DNA of 64,000 nt from VXNE01 sp963664635. GTDB taxonomy: Bacteria > Pseudomonadota > Gammaproteobacteria > Pseudomonadales > Azotimanducaceae. Both the position numbers and the translations under genes were made by a program. Below are positions 50,713 to 61,700 of this stretch, piece after piece. Under the pieces are notes generated by a model. That model saw only the letters and a list, made by a program, of their open reading frames with translations. It was not told the DNA's origin and ran no database searches. The DNA is taken from the NCBI GenBank assembly GCA_963664635.1, contig OY761542.1, positions 1,178,001-1,242,000 on the forward strand, read 5' to 3'. The number at the start of each line of letters is the position of its first letter. Positions within the stretch are counted from its first letter, which is position 1.

Positions 50713-51995
50713 TCGGCGCGGGGTCGGCGCACGGCATCGACTTCGAGGCGGTCGAGACGGCGGCGCGGCGGCTGGCGCTCGAGGTCGTGGGCAAGGCGCT
50801 CGCCGCGCGTCTCAATGCCGACCGTTCCGACGAGAAGGGTGCCCGGCTGCCCTGCGCGTGCGGCGCGCGGGCGCGGTACGCCGGTCGCCGGCCGAAGACC
50901 TTCACGACGGCGCTGGGCGCGCTCGAACTGGTGCGCGCCTGGTACCACTGCGACGACTGCGGCGCCGGCTTCGCGCCGCGCGACCGCGAACTCGGCCTGG
51001 ACGGCACGTCGCTGTCGCCGGCGGCGCCGCGCATGACCGGCGTCGCCGCCGGCCGCGTCAGCTTCGCCGAGACGAGCGTCCTGCCGCGCGAACTGGCGGG
51101 ACTCGACATCGACGCCAAGTCGGTGGAGCGCCACGCCGAGGCGCTCGGGCGCGCGATCGCCGACGACGAGTTGGCCGTCGTCGCGCCCGAACCGGCCGAT
51201 GCGCACACCCTCTATCTTGGCCTCGACGGCACCGGCGTGCCGGTGCGCAAGGCGGAGACCCAGGGCCGACGGGGCAAGCAGGCCGACGGCTCCGCCAAGA
51301 CGCGCGAGGCCAAGATCGTGGCCGTCTGGTCGGCGGACACCCTCGACCGCGACGGCCGCCCGGTGCGCGATCCCGACTCCACCACCCACGGCGCCGCCAT
51401 CGAGTCCGTCGCCGGCCGCGACACCGACGCCGCGCCGGCGCCGTTCGCCGCCCGCGCCCTGCGCGAAGCCCGGCGGCGGTGCTTCCAGGACGCCCCGCGC
51501 CGCGTCGTCCTCGGCGACGGCGCTCCGTGGATCTGGAACTGGGCCGACGAGCACGCCCCCGGGGCCATCCAGATCGTCGACGTCCGGCACGCCAAGGAAC
51601 ACCCGTGCGAGGTCGCCAAGGCCATCTTCGGCACCGGCACCGATCTCGCCGACCAATGGGGCAGGCAGCGCCGCGACGAACTCGACCAAGGCCGCATCGA
51701 CGACATCCTCGACGCAATGCGCCGCCACGCCGACACCCACGACGACGCCCGCAAGTGCATCGCCCATATCGACAACAACCGCCACCGCATGCGCCACCCG
51801 AAGTTCCGCGCCACGGGACTCTGCGTCTCCACCGGCGTCGTCGAGGGCGCCTGCAAGAACGTCGTCGGCAGCCGCCTCAAACGCGGCGGCATGCACTGGA
51901 CCGTCGACGGCGCCAACGCCATCCTCGCACTGCGTTGCGCCATCCTCGGCAACCGCTTCGACGACTTCTGGGAGCGCCGCGCCAGCACCGCATAG
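50655..51995 (+). CDS. ISKra4-family transposase
   Basis: About 447 codons in the -1 frame. Zinc-ribbon ends (LPCACGARARY and WYHCDDCGAGFAPRDRELGLDG), then the DDE core: LGLDGTGVPVRKAE (first Asp), VVLGDGAPWIWNWADEH (second Asp) and GLCVSTGVVEGACKNVVGSRLKRGGMHWT (Glu in VVEGACKN). Ending LALRCAILGNRFDDFWERR is typical. Translation probably requires a -1 frameshift from the first frame. Intact, so the element may be active. Confidence 0.88.
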   Translation, partial: KGGCAATVAAEIDGEVERLIGAGSAHGIDFEAVETAARRLALEVVGKALAARLNADRSDEKGARLPCACGARARYAGRRPKTFTTALGALELVRAWYHCDDCGAGFAPRDRELGLDGTSLSPAAPRMTGVAAGRVSFAETSVLPRELAGLDIDAKSVERHAEALGRAIADDELAVVAPEPADAHTLYLGLDGTGVPVRKAETQGRRGKQADGSAKTREAKIVAVWSADTLDRDGRPVRDPDSTTHGAAIESVAGRDTDAAPAPFAARALREARRRCFQDAPRRVVLGDGAPWIWNWADEHAPGAIQIVDVRHAKEHPCEVAKAIFGTGTDLADQWGRQRRDELDQGRIDDILDAMRRHADTHDDARKCIAHIDNNRHRMRHPKFRATGLCVSTGVVEGACKNVVGSRLKRGGMHWTVDGANAILALRCAILGNRFDDFWERRASTA

Positions 51996-52004
51996 CACCT
52001 CATC

Positions 52005-52027
52005 TCACAAATCTGACGTGCACCCTT
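52005..52027 (-). repeat. ISKra4 right inverted repeat
   Basis: Perfect reverse complement of 50193-50215. The next base (52028) is inside the IS256 remnant. Confidence 0.9.
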
Positions 52028-53177
52028 CAGGCGCCGCAGCGCCAGGTAGATCAGCTTGATCGCCGCACGATCGTTCGGGAAGTGCCCACACGTGCGCACT
52101 GCCCGGCGCACCGTGCTGTTCAGGCTCTCGATCGCGTTGGTCGTGTAGATCGCCCGCCGGATCGGTTGCGAGAACGCCAGGAACGGCACCACATGTTCCC
52201 AGGCACTACGCCAGCTCTTCACGATGGCCGGGTACTTCTCGCCCCACGGGCCGGCCTCGAGGGCGTCCAGCGCCGCTTCCGCCGCGGCCGCGGTCGGCGC
52301 CCGGTAGATGGTCTTCAGCGCCGCCGCCAGCGACCGCCGCTCCTTGTACGACGCATACGCCAATGAGCGCCGGATCAGATGCACGATGCAGGTCTGCACC
52401 GTGGCCTGCGGGAACACCGCCTCGATGGCGTCCGGAAAGCCCTTCAGACCGTCGACCACGGCGATCAGGACGTCCGCCACGCCACGTGCCTTGAGGTCGT
52501 TCATCACGCTCAGCCAGAACTTCGCCCCCTCCGTCTGCTCGATCCACAGACCCAGCACTTCCTTGCGCCCCGCACAGGTCACGCCAATCGCCAGATAGAC
52601 GGCCTTGTTGCGTACCAGACCCTCGTCGCGGACCTGTTCCGCAGGAACAGGCCTTCACCCGTACCGCGTCGAAGTAGACGATCACGTAGACCTCCTCCAG
52701 CGGCCGCGCCTGCCACTCCGCAACCTCCTCCAGAACCGCATCCGCGACCTTCGAGATCAGCTCGGCCGACACCCTCACGCCGTAGATCTCCGCGACGTGA
52801 CCACGGATCTCGCGCGTCGTCATGCCGCGCGCGTACATCGAGATCACCTTGTCGTCGAACCCCGGCAGCCGCCTGGCGTACTTCTCCACCAACTGCGGCT
52901 CGAAGCGCCCCGCACGGTCCCGTGGAACCTCCAGGTCGAGCGCGCTGTCATCCGTCAGCACGCGCTTGCGGTTGTGGCCGTTGCGACGGTTCTCCGCGTC
53001 CCGCTCGCCCTCCAGATGCGCGTCCATCTCCGCATCCAGCGCCCGTTCCGCAACCGCCTTCTTCAGATCGTCGATCAGACTGCCGTCGCGGAACACCTGC
53101 GCCGGGTCCTGGCCCGCCAACAACTCATCCAGCAACGCCTCACTGATGCGTCGCCCTTCTCGTGTCTCCTTCGCCAT
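52028..53177 (-). pseudogene. IS256-family (mutator-type) transposase, truncated and frameshifted
   Basis: N-terminal part from ATG 53177: MAKETREGRRISEALLDELLAG, KRVLTDDSALDLEVPRDRAGRFEPQLVEKYARRLPGFDDKVISMYARGMTTREI and YVIVYFDAVRVKA. The frame then breaks at a 19-bp palindromic insertion, and the continuation (TCAGRKEVLGLWIEQTEGAKFWLSVMNDLKARGVADVLIAVVDGLKGFPDAIEAVFPQATVQTCIVHLIR...HFPNDRAAIKLIYLALRRLKG) is in another frame. The last residues of the family are missing at the ISKra4 junction. Non-functional. Confidence 0.9.
52633..52651. other. 19-bp palindromic insertion in IS256 transposase
   Basis: CCTGTTCC-GCA-GGAACAGG, an 8-bp perfect inverted repeat around GCA. Removing 19 bases restores the frame between DAVRVK and VRDEGLVRNKAVYLAIGVT, the usual family sequence. 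Confidence 0.75.
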
Positions 53178-53239
53178 GCCGTGTCCTCCTTCTCGGACTC
53201 ATGCAATGGCCCTGTGACACGGAAATCCTGACAGTCTCG

Positions 53240-53540
53240 CGACCAGCTCAAGGTGCTGTGGGGCGGGAAGCTCCGCGCCTTTCGACTGTGGGCCAGCGTG
53301 ACTCAGCGCAGGAGTCAATCTCGGAGTACTCGCGAGTCATGAAGCTGAAACCTCTTGGTAGGCCAGGAGCTTACGCATGGGCAACCCGACCCACGGCCAC
53401 GCGCCGATTAGCCAGAAGGTCGCAGTCGGCGCCGCGACCCCCATCGCACCGAGCACGGCAGTGCTGCCGATGGTCGTACGGTACCGCATCGATCAGTCCA
53501 TGTGATTCATCGCATCAGGCGCTGAAAATCGACCTGGCCA
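53240..53540. other. Region after IS256, no supported gene
   Basis: 300 bp. A phrase ALKIDLAIKTKRLAGHYELIAAYSRRADGWQ can be read at about 53518-53615 on the plus strand, but I do not recognise it. Confidence 0.4.
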
Positions 53541-53981
53541 TCAAGACGAAGCGACTGGCGGGGCACTACGAGTTGATCGCCGCCTACTCGCGACGGGCTG
53601 ACGGTTGGCAGCCGGTCCCACCCCGGAGGTTCGGCCAAAACGCACAAACCCGTCCGTGTGCACTGACTTTACTTCCCAGCCCGCCTTCCGGCACTCGCTT
53701 GACCCCGGGCACTTCGGCCAACCCGACGCATCCGTCCACCAGTCCGGTGACGCTACCGCCTTCGGCAGACCGTTACCGCCCAAATCCCGGATCCGGTCCA
53801 GCGGCACGACGCAGGTGGTGCCGGACACACGGGCCAGATACCTCTCCAACGCCCTCCAGCCGTCGGCCTCCACACGCCCTCCATTGCCGCCACCCACGCG
53901 TGAATCGCCATGATCGGCCGGCCGCCGCTCGCTTGCAACGACGCGTCGGTCAGGCACCACCAACCCGGGTGCGCGGTCCAC
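53541..53981 (-). CDS. Possible small DUF7662-like domain protein or fragment
   Basis: 146 codons. The middle reads ERYLARVSGTTCVVPLDRIRDLGGNGLPKAVASPDWWTD followed by WPKCPGSSECRKAGWEVKSVHTDGFVRF. This follows the pattern of a small domain in which 'LPxSAxxxxxWW' precedes 'W..aGWeV.sV.l....V.F' (DUF7662-type). Flanking residues look random, so only the domain may survive. Such domains occur in accessory, often defence-linked, regions. Match made by eye. Confidence 0.35.
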   Translation of the reverse strand: MDRAPGLVVPDRRVVASERRPADHGDSRVGGGNGGRVEADGWRALERYLARVSGTTCVVPLDRIRDLGGNGLPKAVASPDWWTDASGWPKCPGSSECRKAGWEVKSVHTDGFVRFGRTSGVGPAANRQPVASRRRSTRSAPPVASS

Positions 53982-54469
53982 AGAAAAGCCGGCAACGCCC
54001 CGTCAGTCCGTGCTGGTCCGCTTCCGCAACTACAGTGCACATCCGTCGATACCGCCGAGTATCACGCCCGTGCTCGGCCCTGTCTGGCGCCCACCAAGCG
54101 AGGGTGATTGAGACTGGGCGTGTCGCAATCACGGACGATGCTGGATTCTCGTGTGGCCGACTTCGTCAGCAGCCGAAGCCACGTCTCTCGTTCGCGGGTG
54201 CGGGAGCCCCGACGCCCGCGACTTGTCGGGCACCGCCCTCCAGATACTGTCGTCGGAGGATGCCACCTCTCCGCGCCCGGCAACGGACCACCTTCGTGGG
54301 TGTTCTCCGCCTCCAACCGGGCACAGCCGAGGAGACCTGGCTTCCGGTCTGGCATGCGCGCCGGACCCGACCTGTCGCGGAGCCAGCCATCCCCCGCGGA
54401 CAGTCGGATCATGCTTCACGTTGACGGGAACACGCGCGGCCGCACCACTTCGCGGTTGCGCGCGTTGGA
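53982..54469. other. 488-bp region without recognisable gene
   Basis: Reading frames are open in several phases, as expected for GC-rich DNA, but none shows recognisable protein character. Confidence 0.45.
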
Positions 54470-54805
54470 CTATGTTTCCCTCTCCGCGGCTCCCACGAGC
54501 GCGACCACCGCGTCGTAGATGGCGAACGCACCGCGGTCCGTCAGGCACCCGTGCACGCACTCGCCGGGCGGGATGTCGCGCCACTCCGGTGCCGGCCAAC
54601 CGGCGACCCCCACGCGCGTGATGTTGGTAAGGCGCACGGGCTTGGCGTCCTCGAGCGCCCGCGCCGCCGCGCGCTCGATGAACCCGAGCCACGGCACAAA
54701 GCGCCGCTCACCATCGCGTAGCAGGTAGCCGACCTCGCCGCCGGGGCGGTCCGTCAGCAGCACGTTTCGGTAGTTGAGCCGGCGATTGAGAACCAGTTGG
54801 GGCAT
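54470..54805 (-). CDS. Hypothetical protein, 111 residues
   Basis: MPQLVLNRRLNYRNVLLTDRPGGEVGYLLRDGERRFVPWLGFIERAAARALEDAKPVRLTNITRVGVAGWPAPEWRDIPPGECVHGCLTDRG... No signal peptide. I do not recognise the family, but composition is protein-like. An AT-rich leader with CTGTCTACATGTACAG, a near palindrome, lies directly upstream and may be the promoter/operator. A TACAGT box ends 7 nt before the ATG, so the mRNA could be nearly leaderless. Confidence 0.55.
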   Translation of the reverse strand: MPQLVLNRRLNYRNVLLTDRPGGEVGYLLRDGERRFVPWLGFIERAAARALEDAKPVRLTNITRVGVAGWPAPEWRDIPPGECVHGCLTDRGAFAIYDAVVALVGAAERET

Positions 54806-54842
54806 CCATTAAACTGTACATGTAGACAGTAAGATAGGTCGA

Positions 54843-54866
54843 GCCCCTCGTGCTGCCCCTCGTGCT
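54843..54866. repeat. 12-bp tandem duplication
   Basis: GCCCCTCGTGCT twice in a row, 38 bp upstream of the hypothetical gene start at 54805. Confidence 0.85.
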
Positions 54867-54904
54867 CGAGCCCCGGACGGCTTGAGCTACCTGCAGAGCG
54901 AAAT

Positions 54905-55345
54905 GCCACGAAAAACGAGAACGCCAAGGTACACGCGGTGCTCCGGGTTGGCCGCACCGGTGCGTGGCTTGCGGTAGACCGCCTCCGTGCCCATCAGCCG
55001 TCGCACCCGATGCCGTCAAGCGACCACGCCTTCGCGGCGCAGGTGTCGTGCCAACTGCCGGCTGCCGTAGAATGGATGCTTGAGGCGCAACCCGTCCAGG
55101 CGGCGCATCAGCGTCAGGTTGTCCGCGCTCTCTCCCAGCGGCTCGTAGTACTGCGAGGAACGGCTCACGCCCAGCAGCGCGCACTGCCGGGACAGCGACA
55201 GCCCGCAGCCGCGGTCCACCAGCGCGGCACGCTCCGCACGGCTCAGCGCTCCAACCCGCGCAGAAGACAATCCAACACACGCTACGCGTGGGCTCCCACC
55301 GTCAGCTCGCCGAGCTTCGCGTGCAGGTTCCGTTCATCGAGGGCA
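54905..55345 (-). pseudogene. IS3-family remnant (OrfA end and OrfB start)
   Basis: Minus strand: RNLHAKLGELTVGAHA, the last OrfA segment cut short; then OrfB-like LSRAERAALVDRGCGLSLSRQCALLGVSRSSQYYEPLGE, LTLMRRLDGLRLKHPFYGSRQLARHLRREGVVA, an in-frame TGA, and RHRVRRLMGTEAVYRKPRTGAANPEHRVYLG. Everything downstream of that, including the DDE catalytic core, is absent. A dead fragment. Confidence 0.85.
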
Positions 55346-55701
55346 CCAACTCAGTCGGAGTACACCTTATCTCCGCCCTCGGACTGTCCAACGAACCAGG
55401 ACCACCTCACTGCTCGTTCGTCAGGCCCTCGTTTTTCCTACACACGCACCCGCGGATATCGAATGGGGGCTCGGCACGGCCCGATGCGGGGAGGGGAAAT
55501 GTGGAATGGGGGTGCGCGCCCCCGAGCCGCACCTTTGCATTCAGATGGGCGTGCGCACGCCACGTTCCTTCAGCCCGACTGGCCAGCGCCGCGCTGCTTG
55601 AGGCTGCCGTCTGCAGCCCGGCGTCGTGGCGCAGGGTCTGGTGGTGGAGACCGGCAATCCATCGAACGCGGGTCAACTCGACCCGCGGTGTCGCGAAGGC
55701 G
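55346..55701. other. Region between IS3 remnant and LRR gene, nothing supported
   Basis: 356 bp with no recognisable gene. It must contain the 3' untranslated region of the LRR gene; no clear terminator hairpin with a T run is visible. Confidence 0.45.
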
Positions 55702-58700
55702 TCAAGACTCGTCGCCGTCCAACTCCTCCGACAAGCTGCGCAGCAACTCTAGACGCCAGCCGCGCCACATGCTCCGCTCCAGTTGCTGCGACGGTGAGGG
55801 AGCCGCATCGTCCGGCGTGGGCATGGTGGGGTCCTCAGGTTGACGCGCCGACTCCGGCCGCCAAAACACTGCTGCACCTAGACGAGCCAAAGTCCCCAAC
55901 GTCCTCATCGACTCCTCACTCAGGGGGTTTCCGTCGAGACCCACCGCCAGGGTCTGCTGCCGCCTCTTGTCACTACGCATCCTGTCCAATCGATCGACCA
56001 TGGTCCGCAACGGTCCGACATCGACGATGTTGTTGCGAGACAGATCGAGTTCCCCGAGGTTCATGTCGACAAGAGGCGCGATGTCCATAATCAGGTTGTC
56101 CGAGAGATTCAGTGTTCGTTGTTGCCAAGTCCCGGCAGTGAAGAGAGGAAACAAGCCCGACAGCGGCGAGACGTCGACGATCATGTTCCGGGAGAGGTCC
56201 AGCTGCTCCAAGCCGGTCATCTCGGCCAAGCCCGATAGGTCCGTGATTCTATTCCCCGATAGCCTTAGCCTTCCGCCTCTGACGCGTGGCGTTCCGTCCA
56301 GGCTGAACAAACCGGCAAGTGCGGAGACGTCCCGAATAGCATTGTCCGAAAGGTCCAGCTCGACCAACTGTACCAGGTACCTCAGCGGCCAGATCTCCGA
56401 GATCCGGTTGTCCGAAAGGTCTAATCGGAGGAGCCGAAGCTCCGCAAGCGGTTCAATGTCCTCGATGAGGTTCCTGGACAGATCCAACAAACCGAAGACA
56501 TGCTCTCCAAACACCGCGAATGGACTGAGATCGGCGATGCGGTTGCCCGAGAGGTCGAGTTCCGAGGGCCGCAAGGAGGACTCCGTAAACGAAGCAAGGC
56601 TCGCGATTCGGTTGTCGGACAGGTCCAGCTTTTGGACCGAACGGTCCACCAGCGGCGAGATATCGCTGATCGCGTTGCTCCCGAGCTCCAGCGCGGAGAA
56701 GTGCATGCCCTCTTGGCGTAACGCGGAGATATCCTGTATTCGGTTCTCCGAGAGGCCGAGGTGAAAGGCGAAGCGCCCGAGATCGGCGGATCGACGCTGC
56801 CTGTCTGCGACGGCGGAGAGAAGGGGTTCAAGACGCGAAACATCATCGATCGTATTTCGCGAGAGGTCGATTTGCAGGCCTCTCTGCCTACCTAGGCGAA
56901 TCCTCTGCCCAAGTTCACCCAAGGGACCGAGGTCGCCAATGGAGTTCCCGGCTAACCGGACAACACTGAGACTCGTCGCGAACTCCAGGCCCACCAGACT
57001 CGCAATCCCCGCACCCTCAGCCTCCAGCCGACCGAGGAGCTTCAAGTCACTGACCTTCAGGGTCTCCGATGGGGCCTTTCCAACCGCCGCAGCAATCGCC
57101 GCTCTCAGGGCGCTGTCGGGGATATCAACAAGCTCATCACGATCGTCGAGCCATATGTGCAACCTGCGATTCTCGTCCCTAAGAATCCGGATTGCCTCCT
57201 GCTCCAGCGGATTTCCTCCAATATAGACGTCAAATGAACGAACCTCTCTCAGTAGCGAAGCATCTGATATCTGGTTGCGAGAGAGGTCCAGGAGTTTGTT
57301 GCTGATGGACGCCAGCGGACTCGGATCCGAAATCTTGTTGCCAGCCAGGTACAGATACTCTATCTCGAATCCTTCGAGTGGTGCGATGTCGCTGATATCG
57401 TTGTAGGACAGGTCAAGCAAGTGAAAGCCCTGCGGCTCGACACTCGACAGCGCACCGACGTCAGAAATCCGGTTGCCGGAGAGCCTTAAGGTGCTTGCCA
57501 TGGGAAATGTCAACGGGGGAAGATCGGTTATGAGGTTGCCCGATAAGTCGAGCGAGCCAAGCGTGCGCCGCGAAACGTCCCGGAAGAGCGGCGCAAGGTC
57601 AGCGATCCGATTCCTCGAGAGATTCAGGTGGAGCAACCACTCGCGGTGCGATCTGTCGGAGTCGCCAAGAAGCGCAGAGAGCGGTGAGATGTCGCTGATC
57701 AGGTTATCCGAAAGATCGAGTGAGCGTACCGTGGTGAGCTGTTGCAGGGGGGCGATGTCTGAGATCGCATTGCCGGAAAGATCCAACTCTGACAGGTAAG
57801 ATAGCCCGGCGGCAGCATCGAGGAATCCCAAGTCATCGATAGCGTTGTGCGCCAGCCTGAGGGTGATTCCTGGTTCGCCAGCACTCGCGTCCTGGAAAGC
57901 GTCCGTCAACACCGATACATCGGAGAGATCGTTGCCCGATAGATCGAGGTAGGCTGGTCGAGAGTGACTGTCAAACGTTATCCCATCCAAGCCAAGGCGC
58001 CCCGACAGCAAGTTCTCGGCCAGGTCCAGGTGGACGAGAGTCATTCCGGTCAACGGCGCGGCGTCCGTGATCTGGTTGTGGGAGAGATCAAGGTGAAAAA
58101 GGAATTGGAACGCCGGTAAGCCGGGAATCGAGATCTGGTTCGCTCCAAGTTCAGATAGCGGAGAGATGTCCCTCACGGAATTCCTGGAGAGATCCAACCA
58201 ACTGAGCCCTTCGAGCCCGTCGATCGGTGCCACGTCAATGGCCTCATTGCCTGAAAGGTCCAGATGGCTTAGACACAGCCGCCTGGCGCCGGTGAAGACC
58301 CCGTACCATCCGGGAATCAGTTTGTTTCCATTGCGCGTTGTTACAAGGCAGTCGTCGTCGGCGTCCACAGCAAGAGCAGATAGCGGCGCGAGGTCGGAAA
58401 TCCGGTTATCGGAAAGGTCCAGGTACCATAGGCATTGGTGTGGGCCACCGAAGGATTGTCTGGTCGATGGGTCCGTGTACGAAAACTGGCAATGCTCGCC
58501 CTCGAGATGTCCAAGTACGGAAATGTCGGATATCTGGTTGCCCGATAGCTCTATACGCTCCAGCCTTGTCGAGGCCCGCAGGGGACTGATATCGTCGATT
58601 GCGTTCCCGGAGAGGTCTATCCAACGGAGCTTCGTTGAGCCGGCGATCGGACTTAGGTCAGTGATCTTGCCCCCCGGCAGGACCAGAACGACCAGATGTG

Positions 58701-61700
58701 GCTTTCCTGCCATCGCCGAGATATCGGTAACGGCGGCGGTCAAGTCGGAGTCAATGGGTGCCACGAAGCTACGGAGGTTGTACGCGAACTCCAGACCGGT
58801 CAGATCCGTGATCGTGATGTTGACACCCACCGGGACGGCACTTGTCCCCAAACTCAACAGGCGCGCCATGTCCGCCCTTGTGATGACGCTGTGCTCTTCC
58901 CGCAAGTAGGGTGCATTCAAGTACACCTGTTCGGCTTCCCCGTGTCGATATCGATATTGCGACAGGAAAAAAAAGCGTTCGCTGAGTTGCCGCGCGACGA
59001 TGTATCTGAGATCCGGATCCGGAAAGTTCACCGGTAGAAAATCGGTGGGATCGGCGTAAAAGGCCGTTCCCGATGCAGTCGATAGACGTACGCGGCGAAT
59101 CTCCTCGGCAGGAAATGCACTGGCTGTTGCGGATTCGGTTGGTGCATCGGACTGCTGATGGCAGCACGCCAGGTATACAATCTTCACTCGAATACCGTCG
59201 GGATCGTACAGCGGCGCGAGCGTATCGAGCGGGTTTCCCCAAACGGAGAGAACGCCGATGGCGTCGTACGCCCGGAGAGGCGAAATATCGCGTATCAGGT
59301 TGTCGGAGAGATCAAGCCAGTCAAGGTAGAACGGGAAGTGGTCGTTGTCACGGTTGCCCAGTTGCCTGAGTACGCTTTCGCCAGGAAGATCGGCTATTCT
59401 GTTGCTGGAGACGTCCAGCCATACGAGCCTGCGTAGCGAAAGCAACTCGGACAGGTGAGTGATTTTGTTGCCGGATAGATCGATTGCCAAGCCGGCGCCG
59501 GGGATTTCGGGGTTGGGACCGGTCGACATCGCAGACAACGGCCCCAAGTCTTCGATGACATTGTTCGAGAGGTCCAGGTGCTGGAGACGCTGAAGCCGGA
59601 GATGTCCTTGGGCCAAGACGGTTAGAGACGAGATCGCGTTGCGCGAGAGATCGAGCTCCACGATACAGTGGTAGTGGAGACGCTCGCGACTGCAGTCGGT
59701 GGATTGGAACCAAGGCTCTAGCTGAGAGAGGTCGCGAATCTCATTGCCACTTAGATTCAACCGCCTGATCGCGGTCATGTGACGGAGTGGAGTGACGTCC
59801 GAAATCAGGTTGTCGGACAGGTCCAGCCAGCTCATGCTGCTTGAGTTCTCGATCGGAGCGAGGGATTCGATCAGGTTGTCCGGCAAGGAGAGTTCGCGGA
59901 GGTTCGTAGCGTGTTCGAGGCCGGAGAGATTGGTGATTGACGCGTGTGGAGCTCGCAGGCTCAACAGGGTGGTCTCCAGGTGGAAGGCACGGATCGGCTC
60001 CCATGGAGAAAGCCCCAACTGCGTAACCACTGCTCCGTGGAGGGCCGGGTCGGCGAAGCGTACGGATGCTGACAGTTCTGGGTCCGAGCGGGTTGCGACG
60101 ATGACTCCGGCATGCCGCAGGGTCTTGACGTGACGCGTGGAATCCTCGCCCAGGGAGGTGTTGTACAGGATCAGCGTTCCGTGAATCTGCTGATCAGCGA
60201 CCCAGCGCGGCGGGCCACCTACGTGGTGGGGCTGCAAGCTGGTGATGTCGTTCAGCGGATTGTGAGCTAGATTCAGTCGTTGGACCGACACGAAGGGCGG
60301 GGGATCCGGGATCCGGTCGATCGCGTTGTGCGACACGTCGAGGCGCTCCAGGGCAAAACCGAAAGCGGCGGTGCTGAAGCTCGGGAAATCGGCGAGCGAA
60401 TTGAAGGAAAGATCCAATAGTGTCAAGTGGTAATCGAAACCGACAAACTGGGCTCCATCAGTGATGGTGTTTCGAGAGAGGTCCAGCTCACGTATCGTGG
60501 TTCCTGTGAGCGGGGTTACGTCTTCGATCCTGTTCCCCGCGAGATTCAGATAATCGAGATCGATCCTCGGGTTGGCTACAAGGGGTTCGACATCGGCGAT
60601 GCGGTTGTCGGACAGGTCCAGGCGGCGCAGACGGGGGAGGGCCGTGATCGGTTCGATGTTCCGAATGGCGTTGCCAGAGAGGTCGAGTTCCCGAAGATCG
60701 GGCCTGTGGCGACCCAGCTCCTCCAAAGCGGAGAGGTCCGCGACCGAGTTTCGAGCCAGCTTCAGTGTGCGGAACCCACCGAAATACGGATTCGAGCCGA
60801 GCGTGGCCAGGAAGGACAGATCCGAGAACAGATTGTCCGAGAGGTCCAGTTCACGCAGGTTGATGAGCCCCGCGAGTGGTGTGAGGTCGGAGAACTGGTT
60901 CCGCGCGAGGTTCAGTGTGCGCAGTTCGGTCAGTGCCGCCAGTGGTGTGAGATCGGAGACTTCGTTCCGCGCGAGGTTCAGTGTGCGCAACTCGGTCATC
61001 GCAGACAGGGGTGTGAGGTCGCCGATCAGATTTCCCGACAGGTCGAGCCACGGCCAAGCGAGATGACGGCGCGACTCGAACATCCCCGAGAGAGGAGCGA
61101 TATCCGTGATCGAGTTGTCCGCCAGGACCAGCGTTGCGAGGTGCGTCTTGTCGGCCAGCGGTTCGATGTTTTCTACCGAGTTCTCCGCGATATCGAGTGT
61201 TCCCAGGTAGGTCATGCCTGCCAGCGCCGCAATATCCGTGATCCCGTTGTGGGAGAGAAACAGCAGCCGCATGTCCGCGAGGCCTGCGAGCGGCGTGATG
61301 TCGGCGATGGCGTTTCCGGAGAGCCTGAGGTGGAAGATCGAAGTCAGACCAGCTAGCGGTCGGAGGTCGCTAATGCTGTTGCCGGAGAGATCCAGCGTGT
61401 GAAGGCCGGTGGCGTACTCAAGCCCCGTCAGGTCCATCACGCCGGCGTTGGGTAGCGACATGGTGGTGAAGCCCGCCAACTCCGTTGGCGTGATCGCCTC
61501 CCCGGGCGCCTTCCCTAACAGGCGTTCGAGCGCGGATCTCAGTCTGTCGTCGGGAACATCTACGCCTTCGGTGGAGTCGGCCACGTCGTCCGATGCGGAG
61601 CGGGGCGCGACCTCCGCGGGCATGACGTCGGCAGCGGCGACCCCGACCAGAGCGCTCGCGGCGAGTTCCGTACACTCCTGCCCGCGCAGATCGGCGTGGG

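Larger units (their letters stand above)
50193..52027 (+). mobile_element. ISKra4-family insertion sequence, apparently complete
   Basis: 1835 bp bounded by 23-bp perfect inverted repeats (50193-50215 and 52005-52027), holding a short first frame and a transposase in the -1 frame. No clear target duplication: the left flank is the region ahead of the amidohydrolase gene and the right flank is the truncated IS256 element. That suggests the insertion was followed by a deletion, or that the element moved together with flanking DNA. Confidence 0.85.
52028..53239 (-). mobile_element. Truncated IS256-family element
   Basis: The right inverted repeat (reading inward GAGACTGTCAGGATTTCCGT) ends near 53239. 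The other end is cut at 52028, exactly where ISKra4 begins, and the missing 3' end is not found on the far side of ISKra4. Confidence 0.8.

Noticed and set aside
53162..54424. 420-codon plus-strand open frame across the post-IS256 region
   Set aside because: No motifs, low-complexity Pro/Arg/Thr composition, and it starts inside the IS256 end; most likely non-coding.
54905..55270. In-frame TGA in the IS3 OrfB fragment as another selenocysteine
   Set aside because: The gene is truncated at both ends, the position is not a Cys site in IS3 transposases, and no hairpin of the right kind follows; a nonsense mutation explains it.
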